From positions 23,167 to 87,166 of the forward strand of contig NZ_NIRR01000018.1 in the NCBI RefSeq assembly GCF_002204745.1: a stretch of 64,000 nucleotides of DNA, read 5' to 3'. Both the position numbers and the translations under genes were made by a program. This DNA is from Hymenobacter amundsenii (GTDB lineage Bacteria; Bacteroidota; Bacteroidia; Cytophagales; Hymenobacteraceae). The notes beneath the pieces were generated by a model. That model did no database searches. It worked only from the letters and a program-made list of their open reading frames with translations, and was not told where the DNA came from. Positions 30,150 to 37,532 of the stretch are shown piece by piece (the stretch's first letter is position 1; every line of letters begins with the position of its first letter).

Positions 30150-31517
30150 TCAGCTTGTAGCGGCTTTCGTCGCCAGGGACTGCCCCGCCATTTCGTAGAA
30201 ACGCTTCAGCGCCGATTCCCGTCCCAGCAACCGAATCCGGTTCTCATGCCAGCGGTATAGCTCCCAGGCCGTGAATTCCTTCACGCGTTTGGTTGCGGAG
30301 ATTTTCAGCCCCCGTTGCAGCTGCTTGAACTGCGAAAACTCTGTTTCTGCGGCCTGTAGGGCAGTTGTGATCCGGCGATACCGCTGCTTGACCTCGTTTT
30401 CGGCCAGCCATTGCTCGGTACGAATGAAGCCGTTGGGGTTGTGAGCATCAAAATAACCCAAGCCGTTGGTATACAGCGCGTAGGGCCAGGATACTTCAGC
30501 ATCCGTGTGGCGGGCAAACCACTTGCCGGCCAGCCGGACGCGCTCCAGGCAGCCGGCGTGGTACTGCTGCCACTGGGGCAACGTGAGGTGCGTGGTATCC
30601 AGGTGCCGGTAGACGCCGGCGGCAATGGCGTCTAGGCTCAGCTGGTACTGCTCGGCGGTGAAGCGCTTGCGGGGATACAGCATCCTGCAGGCTTTTGTGA
30701 ATAACTCTTCGCTGAACAGGGCCAGCATTCGGGCTTTTTGCGCTTCTACAGCACTCTGCTGACGAATGATCTTCGCTGGTGCCTTAGGCCCTAAAAGTGC
30801 CTTCAGCCGCCCCCCAGCCCCTTGTTTCCCCATTTTCGGCGCCGCTTCGTCCCCCGCCGCGTCCGCTCCGCCAGCCCGGGCACTAATTTCTTTTTCCTGG
30901 TTTTCCGGTGTTTTCCACTTTTCCACCTGGTTAGTTAGAGTAGTATTTATTAATCTATTTGGAGCCTGTATAGGCGGAAGTTTTGTACCGTAATCAGAAA
31001 CACAAACGGGCTGGCATATACCTGAACCCCCGTTATTTAGTCCTCCTTTTTGTGTGTTTTGTACCATTTCAAACAGGTACTTTTTGCTGATTACCAACTC
31101 CAAATTCCGGCGCCAACCGTGGAAATACTTCGCTATAATGAGGCCGGCATCCATCAGCTGGGCGATGTGGGTGCGCATGGTCCGGTCTGAGAGGCTACGC
31201 TTCTTGCCTAGCTCAACACAGTTAACTTCTATTACCACCCCTTCCGATAGCCCCCCCTCGTGGCCTTCCTGCAGGAATTGTACTTGACGCAGTTGGTGAA
31301 CTGCATCCAAGGCGCGCTTGATCAACAGCGCACCCGTATCCTTACAGCTGGCAGAAAAGGGCTTCTGCGGCACATAGACCACCTGCTGGGTGCCAGCCCG
31401 GGTGCCACGCTTAATGAGCCGCGTGAGTTGCTTGGTCTCGCTTTTGCTGAGAAGAAAGTTGTAGAAGTCGTGCCAGTGGCGGCGGGCCTTACGGAGAGAG
31501 AGAGGCTGTGGAAACAT
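30150..31517 (-). CDS. Phage replication-initiator-like protein with winged helix
   Basis: 455 residues from ATG 31517 (MFPQPLSLRKARRHWHDFYN); the longer frame extends through the upstream hairpin region and is not used. Residues about 75-150 form a winged-helix-like domain (KKRSLSDRTMRTHIAQLMDA, then GLIIAKYFHGWRRNLELVI). A polar, disordered linker rich in Ala/Gly/Lys follows (residues 190-250), then a helical C-terminal half with many Arg/Trp/Tyr. N-terminal wHTH plus linker plus helical region is the usual plan of phage DnaD-like or RepO-type initiators. Called by architecture only. Confidence 0.55.
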   Translation of the reverse strand: MFPQPLSLRKARRHWHDFYNFLLSKSETKQLTRLIKRGTRAGTQQVVYVPQKPFSASCKDTGALLIKRALDAVHQLRQVQFLQEGHEGGLSEGVVIEVNCVELGKKRSLSDRTMRTHIAQLMDAGLIIAKYFHGWRRNLELVISKKYLFEMVQNTQKGGLNNGGSGICQPVCVSDYGTKLPPIQAPNRLINTTLTNQVEKWKTPENQEKEISARAGGADAAGDEAAPKMGKQGAGGRLKALLGPKAPAKIIRQQSAVEAQKARMLALFSEELFTKACRMLYPRKRFTAEQYQLSLDAIAAGVYRHLDTTHLTLPQWQQYHAGCLERVRLAGKWFARHTDAEVSWPYALYTNGLGYFDAHNPNGFIRTEQWLAENEVKQRYRRITTALQAAETEFSQFKQLQRGLKISATKRVKEFTAWELYRWHENRIRLLGRESALKRFYEMAGQSLATKAATS

Positions 31518-31864
31518 TTTAAATTTCGTAAAAAATGGGCAAAGCGCTGCCAGCGAGCCGGAAAACGCGTTTTTCGGCAACCAATAATTTTGGGGTAAAG
31601 CGAGGTCAGAAGCCTGTATCAGGCCGCCGCCACGGCGCCGGCATCCTGCCGGCATTCGCTCCTCGCCCGGCCTCACGACCGGCACTGCCACTCTTCAGGC
31701 TTTCCCCAGCCATGGGTTACAGCGGCCCATGCGGGCACGAGGAGGTATGCTAAGCGCCGTAGCGGGTGGCCCTGGTAGCCGCGCCACCTAATGCGGCTAC
31801 CAGGGCCGGGAAACCGGCTGCGGCGGGCGGCCCGGGTGGGCGCGCTGGGCGTGGAGGCGGCAGC
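31518..31864 (-). terminator. Intergenic region with strong hairpin between early and replication genes
   Basis: The perfect inverted repeat GGCCCTGGTAGCCGC (31768-31782 and 31793-31807, loop 10 bases) lies 58 bases downstream of the small membrane gene ending at 31865 and has no T run, so it is a terminator candidate or antitermination target. The rest (31518-31760) is non-coding; the 60 bases before the ATG at 31517 are T/A-rich and may hold the promoter, but no clear TAnnTTTG box was found. Confidence 0.55.
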
Positions 31865-32068
31865 TCATGCGCGGGTGGCTTTGCGGGCCAGCAGCAGCAG
31901 CGCGGCGGCCACGAGTACTAAAGCCCAGGGCCCCCAGAGCGGCAGCCAGATCCACCACCAGCTCCAGCCGGCTACCGGCGTGTGGCCGTTGAGCTTGAGC
32001 ACGAGTAGCGTAAGCAGGGCCAGCAGCAGCAAGCCAATGATGCGGTTGAGGCGTGGGGTCGTTGTCAT
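31865..32068 (-). CDS. Small two-helix membrane protein (67 aa)
   Basis: 67 residues with two hydrophobic helices (IIGLLLLALLTLLVLKL and WWIWLPLWGPWALVLVAAAL) around a Trp-rich hairpin, and a basic C-terminus. It overlaps the stop upstream by 4 bases. Early-operon membrane proteins of phages are often superinfection-exclusion factors; this is only a possibility here. Confidence 0.6.
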   Translation of the reverse strand: MTTTPRLNRIIGLLLLALLTLLVLKLNGHTPVAGWSWWWIWLPLWGPWALVLVAAALLLLARKATRA

Positions 32069-32484
32069 AGCGGCGCTTCTTCTAGGTCAGTGGGGGCCAG
32101 CGGCTTGAACTCCTTGGTGGTGCGGCTGGTGAAGGCCACGAAGTAGAGCCGGCTCTGCGGGTCGTAGCGCTGAATGCGGCCGATGGCTCCTTTCAGCTCG
32201 CCTTTTATCACGCGCACCCGGGTTTCGGGCGAAAGCTCCGTGGCGGGGCCGGGCTGCGCGGCGGCCAGGTGGTGGCCCTTCTTAAAGTGTAGCAGGCACG
32301 AGGAGCAGGCGTCGGGCGGTACGCGCTTAGCATCGCCCCAGGGCGTGAGCAAGCCGGCTTTGCGCTCGTAAGAGCAGAGGGTGCCGCCGTCCCCATCGAA
32401 GTAGTGGAAGCGCGTCTGGCCGGGCTTGGTGCTGGCCCAGACGCTGGCCACCGTGAAGCTGAGCTGATCATGTTGCTTAGCCAT
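32065..32484 (-). CDS. KOW-motif early phage protein (139 aa), candidate antiterminator
   Basis: 139 residues. The C-terminal region (about 88-135) has a KOW motif, ETRVRVIKGELKGAIGRI followed by a strand with YFVAFTSRTTKEF, as in NusG/RfaH C-terminal domains. The N-terminal part has Cys residues (TLCSYERK, DACSSC) that could bind zinc and does not resemble the NGN domain. KOW domains contact ribosomal protein S10 or RNA polymerase. In an early phage operon followed by a hairpin, an antitermination or transcription-coupling role is an attractive hypothesis, not shown. Confidence 0.55.
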   Translation of the reverse strand: MAKQHDQLSFTVASVWASTKPGQTRFHYFDGDGGTLCSYERKAGLLTPWGDAKRVPPDACSSCLLHFKKGHHLAAAQPGPATELSPETRVRVIKGELKGAIGRIQRYDPQSRLYFVAFTSRTTKEFKPLAPTDLEEAPL

Positions 32485-32812
32485 CAGCCGGCCCTCCCTC
32501 CTGCGCCAGCTGCTGGTCGATTTCGGCGATGCGCTGCTCGTAGCGCGACATGTCGTACTTGATGTCGGCCACTTCGGGGGCCAGGCGCACGTGAGCGCGG
32601 GCCAGGCGCACCAAGTCGCGGTCGGCAGTCAGCTTTTGGGCCAGCGCGGCCCGCTCGGTGCGCAGGCGCTGCCGGCGGATGGTGTCGGGAGCGGGCAGCT
32701 CACTCAGGTCGCGCAGCTGCACGGGCTGCTCCTGGGCCAGCAGCGTGGCCAGGCTCCGGAACCCGGCGTCGGCCGGGTTGGAGGTATAGAGGTTGAGAAC
32801 TGGCTGTTGCAT
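32477..32812 (-). CDS. Coiled-coil early phage protein (111 aa)
   Basis: 111 residues. MQQPVLNLYTSNPADAGFRS opens a short globular part; residues 45-105 are helical and charged with heptads (RRQRLRTERAALAQKL, SRYEQRIAEIDQQLAQ). The stop overlaps the KOW-protein start. No recognised family. Confidence 0.5.
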   Translation of the reverse strand: MQQPVLNLYTSNPADAGFRSLATLLAQEQPVQLRDLSELPAPDTIRRQRLRTERAALAQKLTADRDLVRLARAHVRLAPEVADIKYDMSRYEQRIAEIDQQLAQEGGPADG

Positions 32813-32816
32813 GGCA

Positions 32817-33080
32817 TCAGGCGGCTACGGCGGTGGTACCATCGACTACCTCGGCCTCAACCCACAACTGCTCGTGCAGGGCGTGCACGTGGATTTTGCG
32901 CAGGTTTTGACTGCGGCGGGCTTCATCGAGCAGAATCTCCGTCGTTTCCGAATCGGGAAACAGGCGCAGCTTCCGCTCCAGCTGGGTCAGGCGCTGCGAG
33001 TAGGTCTGGATAGCGAGGGCGTGGTCGGCGGGTTCGAGACGCATAAATTCATCCGGGGTAAGGGTGTCGATATTGCTCAT
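32817..33080 (-). CDS. Early phage protein, unknown (87 aa)
   Basis: 87 residues, acidic: MSNIDTLTPDEFMRLEPADH, then a helical SQRLTQLERKLRLFP and ILLDEARRSQNLRKI. No domain recognised. Located 36 bases after the excisionase-like gene and 4 bases before the coiled-coil gene. Confidence 0.5.
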   Translation of the reverse strand: MSNIDTLTPDEFMRLEPADHALAIQTYSQRLTQLERKLRLFPDSETTEILLDEARRSQNLRKIHVHALHEQLWVEAEVVDGTTAVAA

Positions 33081-33116
33081 GGGGAAAGCGGGAAGAGTGA
33101 GAGAAAAGCGTGTTTT

Positions 33117-33455
33117 CTAGGACGCCACGCGCATGCGCGGCATCTCTTTCAAGTCGTGAATCGTGAAGCCGATACCCTCGCCGTAGGCCAGCAGCGCAGC
33201 GCGGGGAATGCGCAGAAAACCCGGCGAAAACTCCAGCGCGAAGAGCTGCACGAGCTTGCCCCGGCGGTCGGCCTTGCCCTCCTGCACCCACTTTTTCACC
33301 GTCCGGGTGCTCACGCGGGTGGCCGTGGCCACCTCCTCGAGCGTGAGGTACTCGTCGGGCCCGGTGGCCGGCGCGGCCGGGGTGGCCAGCAGCTGCGCCA
33401 TGCGGGCGAAGAGCTGCTCCAGGTCGGCTTTGGTGGCGAGTTCGTCGGGGCGCAT
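33117..33455 (-). CDS. Excisionase/MerR-like helix-turn-helix protein
   Basis: 112 residues. Residues 35-100 show the HTH_17/excisionase pattern: YLTLEEVATATRVSTRTVKK (helix-turn-helix), W, a basic loop (GKADRRGKLV) and a final strand (FLRIPRAALLAYG). The N-terminal helix (ELATKADLEQLFARMAQLL) may oligomerise. Such proteins act as recombination directionality factors or early regulators. Location in the early operon, opposite the integrase block, fits an Xis-like role (inference). Confidence 0.65.
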   Translation of the reverse strand: MRPDELATKADLEQLFARMAQLLATPAAPATGPDEYLTLEEVATATRVSTRTVKKWVQEGKADRRGKLVQLFALEFSPGFLRIPRAALLAYGEGIGFTIHDLKEMPRMRVAS

Positions 33456-33459
33456 AGGC

Positions 33460-33684
33460 TTAGCTGGCTATTGCCATGATGGTGGCGGCGCCGGCCAATG
33501 GGCCGGTGCGCATGCGGAAGTGAAGCTCTTCGGCCAGGTTGGGGTGGCGCGGGGCCAGCACCTGGTAGAGCTGGTCGTAGCGGGCGGGGTCGTGCACCTC
33601 GATGCAGGCCGCATCGAGCACGGCATCGGCGACCGGCAGCTCGGCCGGGTTCACGGGGCCGGGAGGGGGCGGGATAGTGAGCAT
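33460..33684 (-). CDS. Early phage protein, unknown (74 aa)
   Basis: 74 residues: Pro-rich N-terminus (MLTIPPPPGPVNPAELPVAD) and a short alpha/beta core (AACIEVHDPARYDQLYQVLA). It shares its start region with the stop of the gene upstream (one-base overlap). No recognised family. Confidence 0.45.
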   Translation of the reverse strand: MLTIPPPPGPVNPAELPVADAVLDAACIEVHDPARYDQLYQVLAPRHPNLAEELHFRMRTGPLAGAATIMAIAS

Positions 33685-34028
33685 CAGGCGGCTAGGCTAA
33701 GCGGTGGCACCATCACCCGGAACTCGCGGCGGCAGTCCGTCAGGTCGATTTCGCGGATGCCGGCGGGCAGTGGCAGCAGCAGCACCTCCTCGTGGGTGTA
33801 GTCTTCCTGCACGGCTGAGCGCAGCTGCGCGGGCATCGAGCCGGCCACGTACACCAGCAGGTTGCCGGCGTGGCGGCAGTACCCGACGATGGGCTGGGGC
33901 GCGGCCAGCTTTACTGGCTGGCTGCTGGTGAGGGCGCATAGGGCGCTGCCTCGCTCGAATCCGGACACGCGGATTCGCTTGCCGTTCAGGCCCGTCAGGC
34001 TGATGGGGCGGCAAAAGGTCTTCTTCAT
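33684..34028 (-). CDS. Early phage protein, unknown (114 aa)
   Basis: 114 residues with a beta-rich core (KRIRVSGFERGSALCALTSS, NLLVYVAGSMPAQLR, EIDLTDCRREFRVMV). Lys-rich start MKKTFCRP. No signal peptide is evident. Function unknown. Confidence 0.5.
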   Translation of the reverse strand: MKKTFCRPISLTGLNGKRIRVSGFERGSALCALTSSQPVKLAAPQPIVGYCRHAGNLLVYVAGSMPAQLRSAVQEDYTHEEVLLLPLPAGIREIDLTDCRREFRVMVPPLSLAA

Positions 34029-34060
34029 GGGGAAATTGGAAGAGTGTGAGAGGATAGGAT

Positions 34061-34294
34061 TTAGGCGGCTACTGCCTCAGGGAGTAGGTGCGCGGGAATC
34101 TCAAATTCTGGCAGCGCGTGCTTCACCAGCGCGACGAGGTCACGCAGGACTGGCCGACGGCCGATGCGAACCAATTCCAGCAGGTTAGCTGGGGTCTCGT
34201 AGCCTGCCCTGACGGCATATGTAGAGGCCATCGTTGGCAATATTTCGCATACCTCACCCATCAGATGATAGTATTTCTGCTTGTCCGTCATCAT
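34061..34294 (-). CDS. First gene of the early operon (77 aa)
   Basis: 77 residues; either the first ATG (34294) or the second Met (34291) could start it. Sequence MTDKQKYYHLMGEVCEILP followed by a helical RRPVLRDLVALVKHALPEF. It is divergent from the repressor, so its expression is probably repressed in the lysogen. It may be a Cro-like or early regulatory protein, but no HTH is clear. Confidence 0.45.
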   Translation of the reverse strand: MMTDKQKYYHLMGEVCEILPTMASTYAVRAGYETPANLLELVRIGRRPVLRDLVALVKHALPEFEIPAHLLPEAVAA

Positions 34295-34314
34295 CGTGTT
34301 TGCACGGTTTCTTC

Positions 34315-34423
34315 GCGCAATTCATTACTTGCGCTATCTTGTTACCGACTGTCTGTCAGGTCAACAAACATACGCGCAATTGTCTAAAAACGGGCAATTG
34401 ATAATTAATTAATTTCTCAATTG
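34315..34423. promoter_or_regulatory. Divergent operator region between early operon and repressor
   Basis: Three CAATTG palindromes (34377-34382, 34395-34400, 34418-34423) and a related GCGCAATT at 34315-34322 lie in the 140-bp AT-rich gap between divergent genes, two of them followed by GTCT. Spacing of 18 and 23 bases suits operators for a dimeric repressor (inference). Start of repressor at 34434. Confidence 0.6.
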
Positions 34424-34433
34424 TCTCTGATAT

Positions 34434-34886
34434 ATGCCCCAAGAGACTGTAAGTCAAAGGATTAAAATTCTCATAAAAGCACTAGGATTGAATCCAAAGA
34501 GCTTTAGTGAGAAGTACGGAGTCAATGAAGGGACTACGCGTGGCTACACTACACGCGGTTCTGTTCCAAATGCTGAATACATCGGCACGCTCCTAAGAGC
34601 AATTGAAAATTTAAATGCGCAATGGCTCTTACTAGGAGAAGGTTCGATGTTCACTGGCGCTGCTGAACAGGCCTCCACCTACCAAAAAAATTCCGGGGGC
34701 AACAATATCGGCCAGAACACCGGCACCGGTAGCGTGACCCAGACGCACACCGAGGCTACCTCCAGTGAGCTTCAGCAGCACTTGGAGGCAGCCCGGCGTG
34801 AAAACGAACTTCTCAAAAACCAGCTCCGCGATAAGGAGCGCATCATCCAACTGCTCGAACGCCACTCCCCCATGCCCCCCACCTAA
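34434..34886 (+). CDS. XRE-type repressor-like protein with C-terminal coiled coil
   Basis: 150 residues. The N-terminal 60 residues form a lambda-repressor-like HTH (ISQRIKILIKALGLNPKSF-type, SEKYGVNEGTTRGYTTRGS). A polar linker and then a leucine-rich coiled coil follow (residues 108-142, containing RRENELLKNQLRDKERIIQL). The coiled coil replaces the LexA-type peptidase domain, so SOS cleavage is unlikely. Position next to the CAATTG palindromes and divergent from the early operon marks it as the likely lysogeny repressor. Confidence 0.75.
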   Translation: MPQETVSQRIKILIKALGLNPKSFSEKYGVNEGTTRGYTTRGSVPNAEYIGTLLRAIENLNAQWLLLGEGSMFTGAAEQASTYQKNSGGNNIGQNTGTGSVTQTHTEATSSELQQHLEAARRENELLKNQLRDKERIIQLLERHSPMPPT

Positions 34887-34895
34887 CCCCACTCA

Positions 34896-35354
34896 ATGCC
34901 GTGTCGCCCAGCAGAACGCATGGGCCACTTGCGGACAGTATTGCAACTCAACACCAGTGAATTCGCGCTGCTGCTGGATCTGCCCCGAAAACGGATGAAA
35001 CGCATCCTGCGGAGCACGGCCAAGCCCAGCGTATCGCTTCTGGCCCGCGTCAGGCGGGCACTGCCCTACATTAATCCCGATTGGCTCCTCACCGGCGAGG
35101 GGCCGGTGCTTTACACACCTGCTACCGCCCCCGCCGACCCGCTCTATTTGCCCCTGCCAAGCACACCTATCGCTCTATCCCCCGGCAACGCCATCCACAC
35201 CAATCATGGCACCGCCAACCAAACGCTCAACATCCTGCATTGCCAGCAAAGCCTGAATGTCTGCCGCCAACACATGGCCATGCTCCAGCAGCAGCTGCGG
35301 GATAAGGAGCGCATCATTCAATTACTTGAACTGCAGCTTAATTCCGCTCACTAA
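34896..35354 (+). CDS. Second repressor-like protein with the same C-terminal coiled coil
   Basis: 152 residues, 9 bases after the first repressor; ATG 34896 or the inner ATG (MGHLRTVLQLN) are both possible. Residues 10-70 look like a degenerate HTH (LNTSEFALLLDLPRKRMKRI, then NPDWLLTGEGP, which matches the WLLLGEGSMF of its neighbour). The C-terminus repeats the QLRDKERIIQLLE coiled coil seen in the first protein. Shared coiled coils suggest the two proteins could form mixed oligomers (inference). Confidence 0.6.
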   Translation: MPCRPAERMGHLRTVLQLNTSEFALLLDLPRKRMKRILRSTAKPSVSLLARVRRALPYINPDWLLTGEGPVLYTPATAPADPLYLPLPSTPIALSPGNAIHTNHGTANQTLNILHCQQSLNVCRQHMAMLQQQLRDKERIIQLLELQLNSAH

Positions 35355-35731
35355 TGTCCAAGAAAACGATTCTTATCATCAGCTTTTTTGCCTTGCTTAT
35401 TTACGGCGCGGTAACATCAAAATCTTCGCCGCCTGAGAAAGATTATGTTGACATACACCCTGGAATCAAAGCTATTACGGCGGGGCTGGTAGTAAGCAAC
35501 ACGGACACCTTCTCCTACTACCGCCCAGAAATCACCATCAACAAAGACTACAAGTATATTGCCCCAAGCGTCGGTAAAAACGGAAACATAGTAGTGCGCT
35601 GGGACGATTTTGTTGACAGCGACGGCAAACGGTTTTCCGCTGTTAGCTCCAAAGTGGCCCATCTTAAAATCGTCACGGCCGCCCCTAACAAGAAGCTGGG
35701 TATATTCATTACTCAGGAAGTAGGCCGGTGA
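35354..35731 (+). CDS. Membrane-anchored extracytoplasmic protein in the lysogeny operon (125 aa)
   Basis: 125 residues. N-terminal residues 4-21 are a hydrophobic signal/anchor (TILIISFFALLIYGAV). The rest is a soluble domain with strands (KAITAGLVVSNTDTFSYYR, NIVVRWDDFVDSDG) and no Cys or lipobox. It is expressed with the repressor and integrase (overlap with both neighbours), so it is available in the lysogen. A lysogenic-conversion or exclusion factor is possible, not shown. Confidence 0.6.
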   Translation: MSKKTILIISFFALLIYGAVTSKSSPPEKDYVDIHPGIKAITAGLVVSNTDTFSYYRPEITINKDYKYIAPSVGKNGNIVVRWDDFVDSDGKRFSAVSSKVAHLKIVTAAPNKKLGIFITQEVGR

Positions 35732-37131
35732 AAATCACTCGGCAGCTGCGCGAAGACTTGCTCAACCAAAACGGCTACGCGCCCATCCAGGTCACCATCT
35801 GCTGGCAGGGCCACCGCAAGCGCGTGAGCAGCGGCGAGGTGTGCCGGCCGGCGCACTGGAACCCCGAGTCCAGGGAAGTCAACTTCGTGCGCGGCAACTT
35901 CTCGGCCGACATCAACAAGCGCCTGGCCGATATCAACTACGCGGCCGTGTCGGCACTGAACCTGGCCAGTACTGAGCGGCGCCTGTTGCCGGCCGAGGAG
36001 CTGCTGGCCGCCGTCAACGGCATCGTGCGGCCGGCTGCGGCCGTGGCGGCCCCGGTGGCGGAGCAGCCGGCAGCCGCTGGCACGCCCACCCGCATGATCG
36101 GTACGCCCGAGGCCCGGGGCTGGTACGACGAGTGGGTGGAGGAGCAGGCCGCCAAGATGTCGAAGAAAACCAAGCGGCTCACCTCCAAGAACACCATCCG
36201 CGCCTACCGCTCCACCCAGCACCGCCTGCAGGCCTACGAAGAGTACCGCCAGGCCCCGCTGCAGTTCGCTGACATGACGCTTACCAGCTTCTACCAGCCA
36301 TTTTGCGCTTACGTGCTCGACCACCTGGGCAAGGAACTCAACACGTTCGGCAAGTACATGTCGCACCTAAACACGTTCCTGCGCTGGTGCGACATCGAGC
36401 AGGATCTGCCGGTGCACCGCCACTACCGCAAGTTCACCGCCCCCGAGGAGTACATCGGCGTCGACGCGCTCAGCGACGCCGAGCTGCTGGCCATCGCCGC
36501 CCTGCGCTTCCGCGACCCGGAACTGCAGCCGCTGCTGCTCGAGGGCTACGCGGCCCAGTGCCAGGCCCAGGCCGACTTCTTCCGCAAACGAGGCAAGCAG
36601 CAGTACACTACGTCGAGCCCCAGCGTCGAGAGCCCCGGCTTCGCCTTGTTCGTGCAGCGCATCGAGCTGGCCCGCGACAAGTTCCTGCAGTGCTGTTACC
36701 TGGGCGTGAGCATTTCCGATGCCGACACCATGCCCCGCACCACGGCCCGCAACCAGGTCATCGAGTGGCGCCGCGGTAAAAGCGGCAACGCCTGTTACAT
36801 CCCCTACTTCGACGACGACATCTTCAAGCCGGTGGCCCTGGCGGCCAAATACGCGGGCCAGACGCCCCTGTTCGTACCGTGCTGCTACGACGTCAACGAA
36901 ATGCTCAAGGTGATAGCCCGGCTCATCGACCTGACCCGGCTGAACCTGAGCACCAAAATTGGCCGGAAAACTTTTGTTACTATTAAGCTCTTCCAGGGCG
37001 TGCCGCAGCGCATGGTGATGATGGCCACCGGCCACTCCACCGAGGCATCGTTCAACCGCTACGTGGGTGTGGATCTGCTCAAGCTGCTGGAGCAGTTCAA
37101 GCGCCACTCGCCCGCCCAGAAGGCCGCCTGA
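35728..37131 (+). CDS. int: Phage integrase, tyrosine recombinase, with altered catalytic residues
   Basis: 467 residues. N-terminal arm-binding region (1-100), a Pro/Ala linker (101-120), a core-binding SAM-like domain (130-225) and a C-terminal catalytic domain. In the catalytic domain: Lys351 in RRGKSG, Arg413 in KIGRKTFVT, His436 in TGHST and nucleophile Tyr445 in FNRYVG. The first conserved Arg, normally in a GLR-SD-type motif, is Ser328 here (LGVSISDAD), and the HxxR His is Lys410. Loss of Arg I usually abolishes activity, so integration chemistry may be impaired or the assignment of motif I shifted. It is the last phage gene and is followed by a terminator. Confidence 0.85.
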   Translation: MKITRQLREDLLNQNGYAPIQVTICWQGHRKRVSSGEVCRPAHWNPESREVNFVRGNFSADINKRLADINYAAVSALNLASTERRLLPAEELLAAVNGIVRPAAAVAAPVAEQPAAAGTPTRMIGTPEARGWYDEWVEEQAAKMSKKTKRLTSKNTIRAYRSTQHRLQAYEEYRQAPLQFADMTLTSFYQPFCAYVLDHLGKELNTFGKYMSHLNTFLRWCDIEQDLPVHRHYRKFTAPEEYIGVDALSDAELLAIAALRFRDPELQPLLLEGYAAQCQAQADFFRKRGKQQYTTSSPSVESPGFALFVQRIELARDKFLQCCYLGVSISDADTMPRTTARNQVIEWRRGKSGNACYIPYFDDDIFKPVALAAKYAGQTPLFVPCCYDVNEMLKVIARLIDLTRLNLSTKIGRKTFVTIKLFQGVPQRMVMMATGHSTEASFNRYVGVDLLKLLEQFKRHSPAQKAA

Positions 37132-37294
37132 GCGCATTAATTCAGTGGCAGATTGGAGTGGCAGTTTCTATGATTTCGGTTGCCAGCAGCTTCCAACGGC
37201 TACTTGGCAATATTCTCTAACAGCCTGCAAACGCGGAAAACGATGGAAACCAGTGGAAACCAAAACCCTACCATGCTTCCTTACACGACCACAT
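37132..37294. other. Phage-chromosome junction region, no gene
   Basis: Non-coding stretch after the integrase containing TGGAAACCAGTGGAAACC near 37240, a direct repeat pair of TGGAAACC that could belong to an arm-type or attachment site. No tRNA is present, and the other junction is outside the window, so the core att sequence cannot be identified. Confidence 0.35.
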
Positions 37295-37325
37295 AAACGC
37301 CCTCAGCATTGCGCTGAGGGCGTTT
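37295..37325 (+). terminator. Terminator after the integrase
   Basis: Arms AAACGCCCTCAGC and GCTGAGGGCGTTT with loop ATTGC and a following T run. Confidence 0.9.
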
Positions 37326-37380
37326 TTTATTGTCCTGAAAATACTGATATAACTTAACTTCTGCGGCTTGGCTTAACCTG

Positions 37381-37414
37381 TTGAACGGAGCTGGCAGCGG
37401 GCTGCCTATCTTTG
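37381..37414 (+). promoter_or_regulatory. Promoter of the ferredoxin reductase gene
   Basis: TTG at 37381-37383 and a perfect TAnnTTTG box (TATCTTTG, 37407-37414), spacing 23 bases. Start of transcription would be near 37420, giving a roughly 110-base leader before ATG 37533. The leader holds a small TTGGCTTTTTAGCCAA hairpin. Confidence 0.65.
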
Positions 37415-37532
37415 CGCCCGCGTAGCGGCCGGTACCCAATCTGCTTTGGCTTTTTAGCCAACGATTTGGGCGGTTTGGTTGTTAAGCAGGCGGCCCCTAC
37501 GGGCCGGATGTTCCGTTTTTCGTTGCTTGTAC

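Larger units (their letters stand above)
1..37290. mobile_element. Prophage (tailed phage), one end; left end beyond the window
   Basis: A continuous block of phage genes: tape measure, tail, lysis, portal, terminase, capsid, fibre, replication, repressor and integrase. Structural and early genes are on the minus strand, repressor and integrase on the plus strand. The right boundary is placed just beyond the integrase and its terminator, where ordinary metabolic genes begin. The left boundary is not visible because the tape measure gene is cut by the window edge, so att repeats cannot be compared. A tape measure with no recognised contractile sheath suggests a siphovirus-like particle (inference). 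The order of modules is unusual: capsid and protease genes precede the terminase, and the portal follows it. Confidence 0.93.

Noticed and set aside
31535..31753. 72-codon plus-strand frame in the gap before the early genes
   Set aside because: Overlaps the hairpin region; Pro/Arg/Ala-rich with no domain.
37132..37532. tRNA gene as phage attachment site
   Set aside because: No cloverleaf or TpsiC-type sequence is visible near the integrase end.
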